From contig NW_019091398.1 in NCBI RefSeq assembly GCF_001949145.1, positions 1,447,908 to 1,511,907 of the forward strand: DNA of 64,000 nucleotides, read 5' to 3'. Shown one piece after another: positions 41,501 to 53,200 of this stretch. The position numbers and the translations under genes were made by a program. This DNA is from Acanthaster planci (lineage: Eukaryota; Echinodermata; Asteroidea; Valvatida; Acanthasteridae). Below the pieces are notes generated by a model that was given only the letters and a program-made list of their open reading frames with translations, was not told the origin of the DNA and ran no database searches. Position 1 is the stretch's first letter. Every line of letters begins with the position of its first letter.

Positions 41501-41737
41501 GGCCTCTGTTGTTGGCCGAATAATATCATTGACCTATTCAATAGGGAAACTTGTGCGATCAAAGACGGGAGCCTTATACCAATGTGTAGATACCAGGGCT
41601 TGCTGGAATGCACGTGTGTTCATTGTTGACGATGCGTACAATGAAATCAAATTTTGGAGAAAGGAAGCAGGAATTCTAAATGATAAAGGCCTCCAGATTC
41701 AGTACAAACATTATCACGAAATCGATGTGCGGGAGCC

Positions 41738-42274
41738 TTGGTTGAAGGCACTGAGGTGATAGGTTCATGGAACCAAGAAGAAGCTCAGCAAAGCTCCAGT
41801 TGGAGGGAAACTGAGGCAGTAAACGGAGTTCTGAAAAGCTATGTTAAAATTTTAGAAAACATAAAAGTAAGATGGCTCACTGATAATAAGAATGTAAAGA
41901 AGATCATAAACTCTGGCAGTAACGAGTCAGGTTTGAAACATGTTGCATTACATATTCAAGATTTGTGTCAAGAAAGTGAAATTGTTATTCAACCGGAGTG
42001 GATCAAAAGAAGGGATAACATGAAAGCAGATGCGCTTAGTAGAACCAGAGATAGCGATGACTGGCAGATTCATGTTTCAATTTTTACCGAGCTGGATATA
42101 GCTTGGGACCCTCATTCGATTGACAGATTTGCAACGAACCTGAATGCACACTGCAAAAAGTTTAACTCTAGGTTTTGGTGTCCTCATGCCGAGGGAGTTG
42201 TGCATTTAGCCAGAATTGGTCTGGCGAATGTAATAGGATTGTCCCTCCGCCTATACCTATGCTTCGAGCAGTAA
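41738..42274 (+). pseudogene. DIRS RNase H and connector domain fragment
   Basis: A 178-codon open frame has QSSSWRETEAVNGVL (the RNase H E motif), VRWLTDNKNVKKIINSGS (the D motif), ADALSR and DSDDWQIH, followed by PHSIDRFATNLNAH and FNSRFW. The last two are the conserved stretch linking RNase H to the recombinase in DIRS and related elements. It is the best preserved part of the element. Confidence 0.75.
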
Positions 42275-42539
42275 ACAAAATGGGAAAAGAAAAGGCTATA
42301 GGTACCTTGCTTATCCCACAATGGAAAAGTGCCCCCTTTTGGCCAGACTTGGTTTCTGGTAATGTAATGGAGCGTTTAAAAGCTTTGTAAAAGAGAGCAA
42401 GATTCTTCCTAACTGTGATGTAATCACCCATAGTCGCCACAAGTTTAGAATTTTTTTCCGAGAACCCGATCAAATTCAAATTGATTGCCTTACGCGTTGT
42501 GTTTTGAAGGCACAGGGTTGAGGAAATTAATATATACCC

Positions 42540-43528
42540 AATTGTCTTTGTAGGTATCCGTCTGAAGGAGCATGTGAAGGAGGCTCTGATACGAGCAGGT
42601 GTAACTGAGCATGATTTGGGAGAGAAGATGTACAGTCATCTGATAGCAGCTATAGAAGTGACAACACACTTAAAAACTATTATTGGGCTTTCAAGCGATG
42701 GTCCAACTTTTGCCAGGACAGCAGTTTTCCAGATATACCAGCGGAGCTAATCCACGTAGCAGTTTACTTGACTAAGCTTCTGGAGCGTCATCACCGCAGC
42801 AGTTTACGCCATCAAATGGGCATACGACATGAACGGCATAGCAGATCCCACAGCCAACTCCTTTGTCCGAAATCTTCAAGAATCTGCCAAGCCCACAACA
42901 GGTCACAAGGTGGTCAAGAAAGATACAGTTACAACTGAAATGTTAATTGAGTTAGGTGATAAGCATGTAGATTCCCAAGATCTCATTGAAGTCAGAAATA
43001 TATGTATCATCACTATGGCATTTGCTGGTTTTCTGCGGTATGACGAATTGAGTTCCATTCGTTGTGAAGATATAACAATTCGTTTGGATTTTTTTTGTCA
43101 GAATAACGAGAAGAAAAACTAATCAATTTACAGCAGGTAGCGAAGTAGTCATCGCCAAAGATTCTTCTTCAGCATGTCCGCATAGAATGATGAGGAAATA
43201 CATTTCATTGGGTGGCATTATTTAGATTCTAATTTTTCTTCTTCAGACCAGCATTTAGGTCGAAAAACGTATGCAAACTCATTGCAAAAGATAAACCACT
43301 GAGTTATATTAGGGCTATAGGGAGTGCATCATTTGAATGCCCCTGCATGGGATGAATTTTGGTTTGCATTCTCTTCGATCTTGGGGTGTAACTGCTACTG
43401 CTAATAATCAGGTACAAGATCGTTGTCTTTGTAGACATCTTAGATGGAGGAGAGAAGAAAGTAAGCATGGTTATATAGCTGATTCGCTAGAGAAGCATTT
43501 GCAGGTGACTCAGAATCTTGGTCTTTAA
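42540..43528 (+). pseudogene. DIRS tyrosine recombinase, broken
   Basis: A 97-codon open part (42829-43122) carries AFAGFLRYDELSSIRCEDI with the first catalytic Arg. A second open part (43337-43528) carries GLHSLRSWGVTATANNQV, the H-x-x-R box, then RHLRW and HGYIADS with the likely catalytic Tyr. In between, a further frame gives RRKTNQFTAGSEVVIAKDSS. All catalytic residues remain, but two or more frame changes separate them. Confidence 0.75.
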
Positions 43529-43529
43529 T

Positions 43530-46500
43530 GTAGTAGACTGCAAGTTTATGTTATATCAAAACGCCGTTATTCATGCGAAAATTCCTCAATTTGTTTGTTT
43601 TAATCATTCTTGCAATTGCTTTGGCATTTTTCTGTTGGGCGGCGCTCAACGTGCTTCGCTACAGCCTATATACATGTACACAAGCTTGTCTTGTGTACAA
43701 TCCTGTAGAGTTGAGTATAACCAAACCATATATAGTCGGGGGCTTTGGATGCCGAGGATGGTTTGGCCTGGTGATTCTCTAATTGTAGTTGAATGGTGTA
43801 ATCTCACGAGGGCGCTATTCACGCTGTCCATGAATTGCCCGGTCACCGTGTAGCAGTATTGGTGTTGTGGGCATTTTATGCGGGCATGAAAGATGTTAAA
43901 AGTTTAATGACGTATTAATTTTAAAGGATTCTAGAGGCTTACAAATTAATAAAATATGAGCGTCGCTGAACAGCTCAACCAATGAGAATCACCCATCTCA
44001 AAGGGTCACATGACTTTCTGCTAGAGTCGTGTGCAAGAATCAAAGTGTCGTGTGTAAAAAGGTAAAATACAGAATAAATGTCACGTGTACAAAGTGTAGA
44101 GCCGGGTGCGTGGAAGTGCTTACCCGGTCATCGTTGGTGAATGACTGACAGTTACAAAGTCTGAGGTTTCTGAATACATGTATTTGCTCAATGTCATTTC
44201 CTAGTTTGTATATTCCTGTTTATAATCATTTTCCGTCATGTCCATGTTCCCCAGTGCCCGATGTTTGTTTTGTGTCTTCCGGCTTTCCACTCAAGTTCTC
44301 TCTTTGGAAGTATGCCTATACCCATCCAATTTTTCTCTTTAACAATTTGGCCTGTACATTTGATGTTTCTTCAAAGATATGTATTTCTCATTGCCTGGTT
44401 GTTTTTCCATATGAAGTGTATGTTTACTTGTGTTTGTTGATTGCGCATTACGTTCTTACGATCACATTAGAATGTTGATTCTTTTCCTTGCTTCAATGAC
44501 TTTACTTTTAAGTGTTTCAAAGTATCCTGAGCCCCTGTCACTGGCAAGCCAATGGCTTATTATTGCTTATAGTAATTGTTTCATTTACATGTGTTTGTTT
44601 TTATAAATAAAATTGTATCGTTTTCCTTTAATGTGCATGCTATAGGAATTTTTTTCATGGCTGGATACAAATAGAATGTACCTACAAACAAATTAACAGG
44701 AACTTTTACGGATTCCCCTACCAGTACGTATATATACAAAGCTCATTGATCCAAGGTTGACAGGAGGCTATCCGAAACGAAGCTGACACAAGTCAAATTA
44801 CTGTGTTTTTAAGCAACTATGTACATTTTGAACATAGACGTGTCTGTTCATTGTTTCATTTCCAGCATGCAAGTTTTGTACATTCCAAACCCTAAGTTTT
44901 ACAACTGTCTCGATAAAGTACCGTGAATACGACACAAACATGATTACACTTAAAAACGACGTCACATGCACACTTTGGTACTCGCCCGGAATAATTTGTC
45001 AAAACAGGGTGAAAATACAGGATTACCACCTGGTTATCTCACTACCACAAACTTAGGACAGGAGCTCTGTTATTGTGGAAGAGGGAAAATATTCTTCGAA
45101 GGTTATAAAAAAGAGCATGAATTGCCGATAAAGTTATGCAAAATATACTAAGAATTATTTTGATCGTAAACACCAAGGAAGCACAAAAGCAAACATTTCG
45201 TACTCGTATCATGCTACGCTCTTGTAAATGTACAAAAGACAATTCTACATCTTAATAAATGTAATAAATGTATAATATATATTGTTCTACCGTTTCATTT
45301 AAGCAAATGAACGTTGCTTAGCACTTCATTACAGTAGCAGCTATCCATATTTGTCAGCTTTGTGACGTTTTCCTTCTAGGATCACAAAAACAAGAAATTC
45401 ACCTTAGTGTGGGTATTAGCACCCATTATGCATAGCATTTACATACATGATTATATCATAGATAAAGGTATACTATAACAGTAATTAACTCCCTCAAAAC
45501 TCCCTCAACTGTCTCAATATGACATACGATAGTCCACAACAAGCTTGTTTTGATTTACTGAAGGACCATACAATTCAATTATTTTACTTCAGTCCTTGTA
45601 GACCTAATTGGACCTTTCGGTATCATTTCATATTATTTTCAAAAACTCGTTTGTTACTAATAAGAATTTTCATATTAATGAGTTAGATTTTGATGTCATC
45701 CCAGGCACTGAATCTCAATGCTGAATTGATTTGATTTGATCAATTGACGTTTGACGCTGAATCATTTGTGGTTTTGTCATTTATTTTTCTTTCATAAATT
45801 GTTGTCCACGCACGTATGTCCTATCAAGCCAGCGCCAGATCTTTTCTTAGAAATGCTCAAGAAACAATTTTGGCTGTACAATCTGAACATGTAAACATCT
45901 AAATCTATCGTCTAGACCTCGCGCAATTCGGAAATACACAGGATACGTGGAGGCATCCTGACAGTGGACGTTTGAGAGGCATTGGAAGCCCGTTTCGGAC
46001 ACGTTAATGTCTTCCATTTACATTACAACAATGGCCTTAACTCGTCCAGCAAAGCTTGGACTTAAAAAAGTGTTCTATTAGGCCCATACACTGATGCTAA
46101 TATTAAATTTTGTTTACATGTGCCTTTTCCTATGGAGCCAGTGGAGGCTCACGGTCCACCAGGGACGTATACACGTATGCAAAGTCTGGCATCATCAGTA
46201 CACAGGTCTATATATTTGTATTCACTTAATCCTAACGTAATTTAAAAAGATTATAAGGATGCAAAAATGGTGTGTCTGAGGAAAATTCATTGAATATATA
46301 TATTTATTATATGTAATCGATACAGCGTGGAACACTACAGGTGTTTAGAGAGTAACAAAAATCATACAAAGAACTAAAGGAACACATGCAGCAGTTTGTT
46401 TAAACTACGCCATATATAATAAATTCATTAACAAGGAAAATAACAGGGATTACTTTCAACATTTTAGATACTTTCCCTTAAACCATCCTCTGATTTCATG

Positions 46501-46990
46501 GATGTGTTTCAAGCATAGGCTAGGTATAAACAATATAAATTCAATAAACTTAATCGACCAAAACTAAGTCTTAACTTAGAATTAGGGCATTACATCTATA
46601 CTTCTTGCCCCCCTCCCCTTCAAGCATGTATGCGCAGAAACTTTTCCCTGTGGAAAACATTAAAGGCACCTGGGTTCATTAATGCTTCTCACTTAGTTCA
46701 ACCAACACATTTGTTCATCTACCCAGCACATAGTATTTTCTTTCATACTGTCTACACGTTTCTCGTAAAATGTTGACTAATTTTTTGCTCGCATCTATCT
46801 ACTAGATTTAACCAATTTAGACAGTTTGCCAAGCGTTCACCACATTTAAAGTGCCCTCTGTCGACTGCTTTCTTGGGTGAAAAAGAAATTATGTATAGTG
46901 ACAGAATTCTTATTTGAGCAGCCTAACAAAAAACTTCTCCTTAAAAAACGCTTCTCTATTTTCTCACAAATTAGAAGCAGACCGAATTGG
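43530..46990. other. Intergenic DNA between the DIRS element and gene C
   Basis: No gene was recognised. The stretch is AT-rich with many short open frames. The right end just below 46998 is the 3' UTR of gene C. Confidence 0.4.
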
Positions 46991-46997
46991 AAGCATA

Positions 46998-47219
46998 CTA
47001 ATACGGTCCCGACACCGACAGGTCAAATTCTCCGGTGTGGACACTGGATGGGGAGCTTGGCACTGACTCGGACACCAACTGGTGATCGTAGGACTTAACC
47101 TGTTTCCTTGGCAACCTGAAATGACGGGTACAGCAGCAGCAGATGCGCTTCATGTACGGTGCAAGGGCTGTACGAACCTCTTCACGTCGAACACAGAACA
47201 TTATGAACACAATCAAGCC
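46998..47219 (-). CDS. Gene C end of helix 7 and C-tail
   Basis: This 222-base exon has [16 protein letters not shown], then a tail with a four-Cys cluster ([11 protein letters not shown], a likely palmitoylation site), a Ser/Pro stretch (VPSSPSSV) and an end at SGPY before TAG. It has no PDZ-type end, unlike gene B. Confidence 0.9.
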   Translation of the reverse strand, partial: GLIVFIMFCVRREEVRTALAPYMKRICCCCTRHFRLPRKQVKSYDHQLVSESVPSSPSSVHTGEFDLSVSGPY

Positions 47220-50200
47220 CTAAAATGAACAGCACAAGGAAGTTCCCGTTAAATTGATCGAGAATCCATTACCGTTTGTATAGCTGAGGGACACTAGTAA
47301 AACGTTGCCATGGATTGACCTTCAATCAAATGCTTATGAATTAGACTGTAAGGACCAAAGTTATCTGTGACAGACCCTTACCTGGAAGGAATTGGCCAGA
47401 CAGAAGATCAGCTGAAATGCTTCAGTTGCCTCTTCAATAGCCAGGAACCCAAAACACCAGGTCAGTCCCATGAGGACAGAGATACCCACAGCATTCTGGA
47501 GGCGTTTGGAGATCTGCTGGGAGCGTGATACCTCTTTGACGTTTAGGAGACTGCGCATGACCAAGACAAAGGTGACGATGTTATGGATGAGGATGAGACC
47601 GATGGGAGTAAGGAGACCAATGTACAGCACAAGACCAGGTCGCAGGAAACAGCTGAGAAATTAATAAAGAAAAGGAAGAGATTCATTGGACTAGACAAGC
47701 TTGAAAAAAATCATTCATTTAGCAAATAGGATTAAGGTAAACAGACGCAATATGGAGGATTCACAATACCATGAGCCACCAAGAGCTGCCATAGAAAAGC
47801 CATTTTTTCAAGCTCACAGCCAACAAAAAGTGGCTAAACACTACTGGATATTCAACCCTGGCAAAACAGCAGAACCATTCAAACTCCACACACAGCACAC
47901 CTGGTGAAAAGAGCTTTTGCTGTGTTAATGCCCAATAAATGAGGCCTTTCGAGCCGTGGCAACTTCTCCATGGTGATCGCCCATTATTTGATTTGAGATA
48001 TGGGACCCTCAAAATGCGTCTACCCCCTCCACACAATATCAGAAAGTGTACTTACTAGTGCTCGTTCTGATAGTGATCTGTGGCTGCTGCCAATGTAATA
48101 ATCAGAACTATCAATGGAGATCCTGAAGGGTAAATCAAGTGAAAGCAAAATGAAAACAGAGATACTGTTGACTGTCAGATGCTTGGTTAATTGAAATGGC
48201 ACCCTAGTATTACAAAAGTTCGGTTCGCTTTTAACGCAAACAGGAATAAAAACCTGACCATAAGGCATATCCACGCTACTTATGACAAAACAGACAAAAT
48301 GTGCTGATAAAAACTTACCCCAAGCAATGAGGCTCGCCTTTAGCATGTATCGACGAGTGTCTTCTGGGAAGACCTTCACTGTGCTGACGTACATGTTCCT
48401 GGCTTCAACGACCATCCACATCATAGTGGATAGAGTCAAGTAGTGTAGTAAAGCAGCAACAAACACACAGCCCCCTCCAGAGCCCTACATAATTTAAAAC
48501 AAATAATAAATGAGCTGTTTTAGTTTATACCGTCAATAAATTCCCATTACTATCAGGAGAGTAAATGGCAAAATCTTATTTATTTTATAATAAACCTAAC
48601 TTGCAAAACATCTATCCAACCTATCAGACACAATATTATATTCTTTAACATGATTGAAAAAACTGCAAAATGTACGTAGAATGAAGAATACGTCTGAGCT
48701 TACTTAATAATCTTTGTTTGACATGATGATGACACAATATTAAGTTGAGGCGTATACTTACAATGGCATTGTCTACACCAGCAAGGAAGACGAGGTACAA
48801 CAGCAACAAGGAGAAGCAGAAATGCATGAAAATCTGACGAGATTTACTACTGCGGAGTTTCCTGTCAGTGGAAAAACATAACTTATGGTGTACAAACTAA
48901 AACAAACATTAATGAAATTAAATTTGGTATACCCCTTCCAAAACATGACACATTTTAGTCAGCAACCATATGTTTTTATATACATTGTCGATTTCTCCTG
49001 GTAGCCTGGGTATATGTTGTACAACGGTTACCAATTCACCTGTGTTTGGCATTGATATGGCTTTGTTCAAACTATTGCTCACATGGTAGTAACCATGAAT
49101 CCCACACAAAACCGTCAGGTTCACAGCGTCATCCCTATACTAAGAAAGCCACCTGCTGGCAGCTGCATCCACGTTACACAGCCACAGCTAAAGAATATCA
49201 GACTATGTCTTACCTGATAGCAAGATACACAACCAGTGTAATACCCAGAGCTATGATGGACAACACACAGCCAACCTGGCTGATTACACTAAGCGCCCTG
49301 GCGAGGGCCGAGTCTTCTACTGGACCTTTCACGCTCTAAACAAACGAAACAATCCAAATGTAATTTAGCTTATTTACGTATGTCCCTGATTTCTTGGGAA
49401 GGTAATCACAGTGGGATGAAGTAGTTTCAAACTTTTATATTAAGAGCCAGGTAGAGGTTGGTTTCAGTGAGGTATCCAGGTGTAGTGTGGGGCGGGGGCA
49501 ATCTGGAATTTTTCAAAAAATAATTGTCCAATTTTTTTTGTAAGTCACAATCACTAAATTCTCCTCCTGAAAAGTGAAAGCACCATCTCAAACGCAGTGG
49601 CGCTTTCACTTCTTAATAAAATAATAATAATTGGCAAAACGTCTTGAAGGGCAAGTTTGCCCCTGTATATGCGCCAGCTCTGCTGTTGATAATGAAGCAA
49701 GATAAAATTCTGTTAAATGACTCAAATATGCATCCTCACTGCTTATTTACTGTGAACCACATGAAACACCTTTGAGACAGATGTACAAATAAATTTTCTT
49801 GAGAAACATACCACAAGGATGGCAAAGTTTGTTGCATGACTACAGTTACAGGACACCCTCGTTTTGGTCTTAAGTGCAAGAACACACCCAGCCGTTGACC
49901 AATCACCGATTCTGTCATTGAGCTCAAAATCCCAGAAGACGCACTGGATGGTGGTTCTGTTCCTTTTAGTTTCATTTATGTCAGGTGCCTGTATAGAGAT
50001 AATGTGAATTGGAATGTCAGAATTTCCAAAATACGTCAACATACCACATCCTACACACAATGTCAAGGTTTCACGATCTACAGAATGAAATTTTTTAATG
50101 TTTGGTTTAACCTGTGATCGTCCCCCATACGTCCTGTATTCTTTTCTTTGAAGACAGGTACCTTGAATTCAATAACCAGCGGTTCAGTGAGGTTGACCAG

Positions 50201-53200
50201 TTCATAATCTTCCACACTCAGAGAGACAACAGACCCTGCAACTCGCAGACTAGAGCCAATCTCCGCTGAGAAGTTACTGATCAGAACTGACTGGAATAAT
50301 GTGTCATCAGCGTAGACGATGAAACTAGCACGAAGTGACTGAGAGCTGTTATCTACAAGGTATCAGGGACCGCGAACAACCAGTTGAGAAATTTGACTGC
50401 CAACTGTCAATTGTCAAATTAAAGCCTAATCCTGCAGGCAAAGGACAATTGAATATTATGGAGGGGCAAACATAAGTGGTGCAACCTGTATACTACTTCA
50501 GATACATGTATGATGATGACTGGTGGTACCTGCACGTGCATGAATGTACCATTATAAGCGCATTAGTTTCAGATTCCTTTCATAAATCACCATTGATATT
50601 TGCATGTAAGCTTTATACTTAGCATAATGGAATGATACTGCAACAAAGTCAGGCCAATTGCTTACTCGCACAAGTTGATTTTAAATATTTCAACAATCAC
50701 TCACTGCAATAAAAGATTAGACTTGCCATTTCCAGCCTGTATCAAGTCAATGATGTTAGCCGGTAACCGGATAGAGGCCACCACCTGTTCTGGGATCTCG
50801 CTGGTATTCAGTAATGTCTTGACCTCAGTGCCGGCCAGTGAGCCAGATGTTGGCAAACTTTGCCCCGGCTGCTGCTCAACTGGCAACGAAACAAAGGTGA
50901 ACCCACTCCTAGCTTCCATCGGGTCCACACTGACCGCCTCGACATGGATGGACTCCTCCTGTATGCTAACGCGACCTTCCTGCTGAAGGGTCAAGGAGAC
51001 TTGATTCTCTACAGACTGGATGATTGCTGATGAGCTACTGCCATCAATGGACTGGGAATTTGAAGTTGAGGCAGTGTTGGCAACGTTGTTGACGGTCTCC
51101 ACGACCAATTCAGTTACCTTCCAGAAAAATAAGTTATAAATGTTTCTCAAGTCTGGTTGTTTTTTACGCATGGTCTTCTTTAAACAACAGATACTCATCA
51201 CCTGATTTGTAGGTTGTCCATCACATCACTGAATGCGTGAAAGGGGAAATAAAAGTTCAGTTCCACGATAAAACGGAGCGCTTTATTCATTGGTCACAAG
51301 AAAACATCCAGGAATTCACAGGTTATACATGTTACTTGCAACAACCAAGACATTATAAGAGCTAAAAAATATGGAAATCTTCCGATTAAAATAGGAAAAG
51401 TGCTATTTCACACCAACCTGCGCGTCACCTGATCCTGCATTAACAATATTAATAAGGATGTTGGAAACTGCTGCAACATTTTCTGCACCAGATGATCTTG
51501 ATGTCTCATTGACCAGAAACCCAGCCACCTCGACTGCATTTCCTACACTGACATTCACCTACCAAATGGAAAAAAATAAACGTTTTCTTCCCAGGGTCAC
51601 ACAAACAACACAATTAACTGAAATATAACAAATGCAGGGACTAGACAAACTGCCTAATAATGGCCACTGTAATGCAAATTAATGCACGCTTTGCTTAAAT
51701 TTCAAAAGCACAGAAAACCTTCTCGACATCTTCAAAAGTGACATCATTCCTTCTTGTACCACAGCTACGAGGTTCTCGAGCCCCCCACGAGAAATACCGG
51801 GGAGGCGCAACGATGGAACAGTTCCGAACAGATAATGGATCTCCAGCTGCATGCAGAGACAAGTATTGGAATAAAAATAATTCAAAGTAAATTTTACCCC
51901 TGACCACGAGATTATCAAGCCAATCCTCCATCAACCAAGCCTGTAAAAAAGTTAGACCCTGCTCACTTTATAGAAGACATGTAAGTTGATCGCATGACTA
52001 TAAATCATGGTAATCAACACGTTTTCACTACTATCCTAAGACAGAGGTCAAAGCTTTGGAAGTTAAGTATCCTCTGTAAGAAAAAAAGGGCTTTTAGGAT
52101 TGCCTTCCAATCACTGCATATATCTTCAAAGATACGATATATTTCATGATATAATCAGGGAGCACAAGAGTCAATTAACATATTTGGAAGACCAAGTATG
52201 TGCAAGCGAGCATTGTTACTTATCTGTGATTTTACTATTTCGTCAGAGATTCCTCAATATCACTTGCAGAACACAGTATTTTGGAGTGGCCACACAATGC
52301 CGCTATGAATTCATAAGGTGGAATGAGAAAACTTAGATCTCACCATTTGTAGTGTCAAGTGTGCATCTATCAACAGACAACGCAGTCAACCCTGCTTTGG
52401 TCTCAGGCCACTCCAACCTTCCCAGGAGCGGATCATTTGTAGTGCTTCTGGCACAGAAACCTGCAGAGGAAAAGACCCCAAAATATAGCTGACGTTACCC
52501 GGAGACAGTGAAGTGTCTTCAACATTTCACCAACAAAATTGGACACTCTACCTTAGAGAAACCTGCCCCGAAACAAATGAAACAGTTAACTCATTCGTGT
52601 ATGCCAAGCTACACAATACTTATATACGCATATTAAAGTTAAAATGTTTGACATTTTTGCACTTGATTAATTTGGTTGAAAACAGCAATTTCTGTTTCAT
52701 CGGCTCATTCATCGGTTTTCAATTTCACACAACAGGCAATCATGTTGTCACAAGAGTGATGTCTGTATCCAGCCACACTCACCAACAACTTGAAGTGAAA
52801 AGGAGCATTCTACAACCACACCGTATGCTGCAAAGGTCTGGCGATAGCTGATGTTATGGTTGCCAATCAGGAAGACATCACTAGGATTGAAGTTGGAGGT
52901 GAGGTTGGTGGGCCCGTTCCATCCGGTTACTTCCGGTTCTGACCAGCTCACACTGATGCTGGTGAAACCCGGTTCAGCATCGACTACCAAATTTGCAGGA
53001 CAGACTAGACCCACTCCTAAAGACACATATAAAATTGTGGAAGTAACCAGGCTAACCAAAAATCTACAGCAATATCAGGGGCTGATGAATGTGCAACGAA
53101 TCTTTCAGAAAGCTCGAAAATTCATCACTTTATAGGATTTTCATAGGACAGTCTTGCATCGAATCCCACGTACATATTGTGTGATATAATAACAGAGCCT

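Larger units (their letters stand above)
39879..43528 (+). mobile_element. DIRS-type tyrosine-recombinase retroelement, degenerate
   Basis: The order is gag with a CCHC knuckle, reverse transcriptase, RNase H with the DIRS-type extension, then a tyrosine recombinase in place of an integrase. This set is diagnostic of the DIRS order. All frames carry stops or frameshifts. Terminal repeats were not delimited. The non-coding stretch to about 43860, with a short palindrome tgtacacaag...cttgtgtaca near 43675, may be its 3' end. It lies between genes B and C on the opposite strand. Confidence 0.8.

Noticed and set aside
44191-44478. 95-codon plus-strand frame in the B-C intergenic region
   Set aside because: Low-complexity, Phe/Tyr/Cys-rich translation of AT-rich DNA with no homologous motif or gene context.
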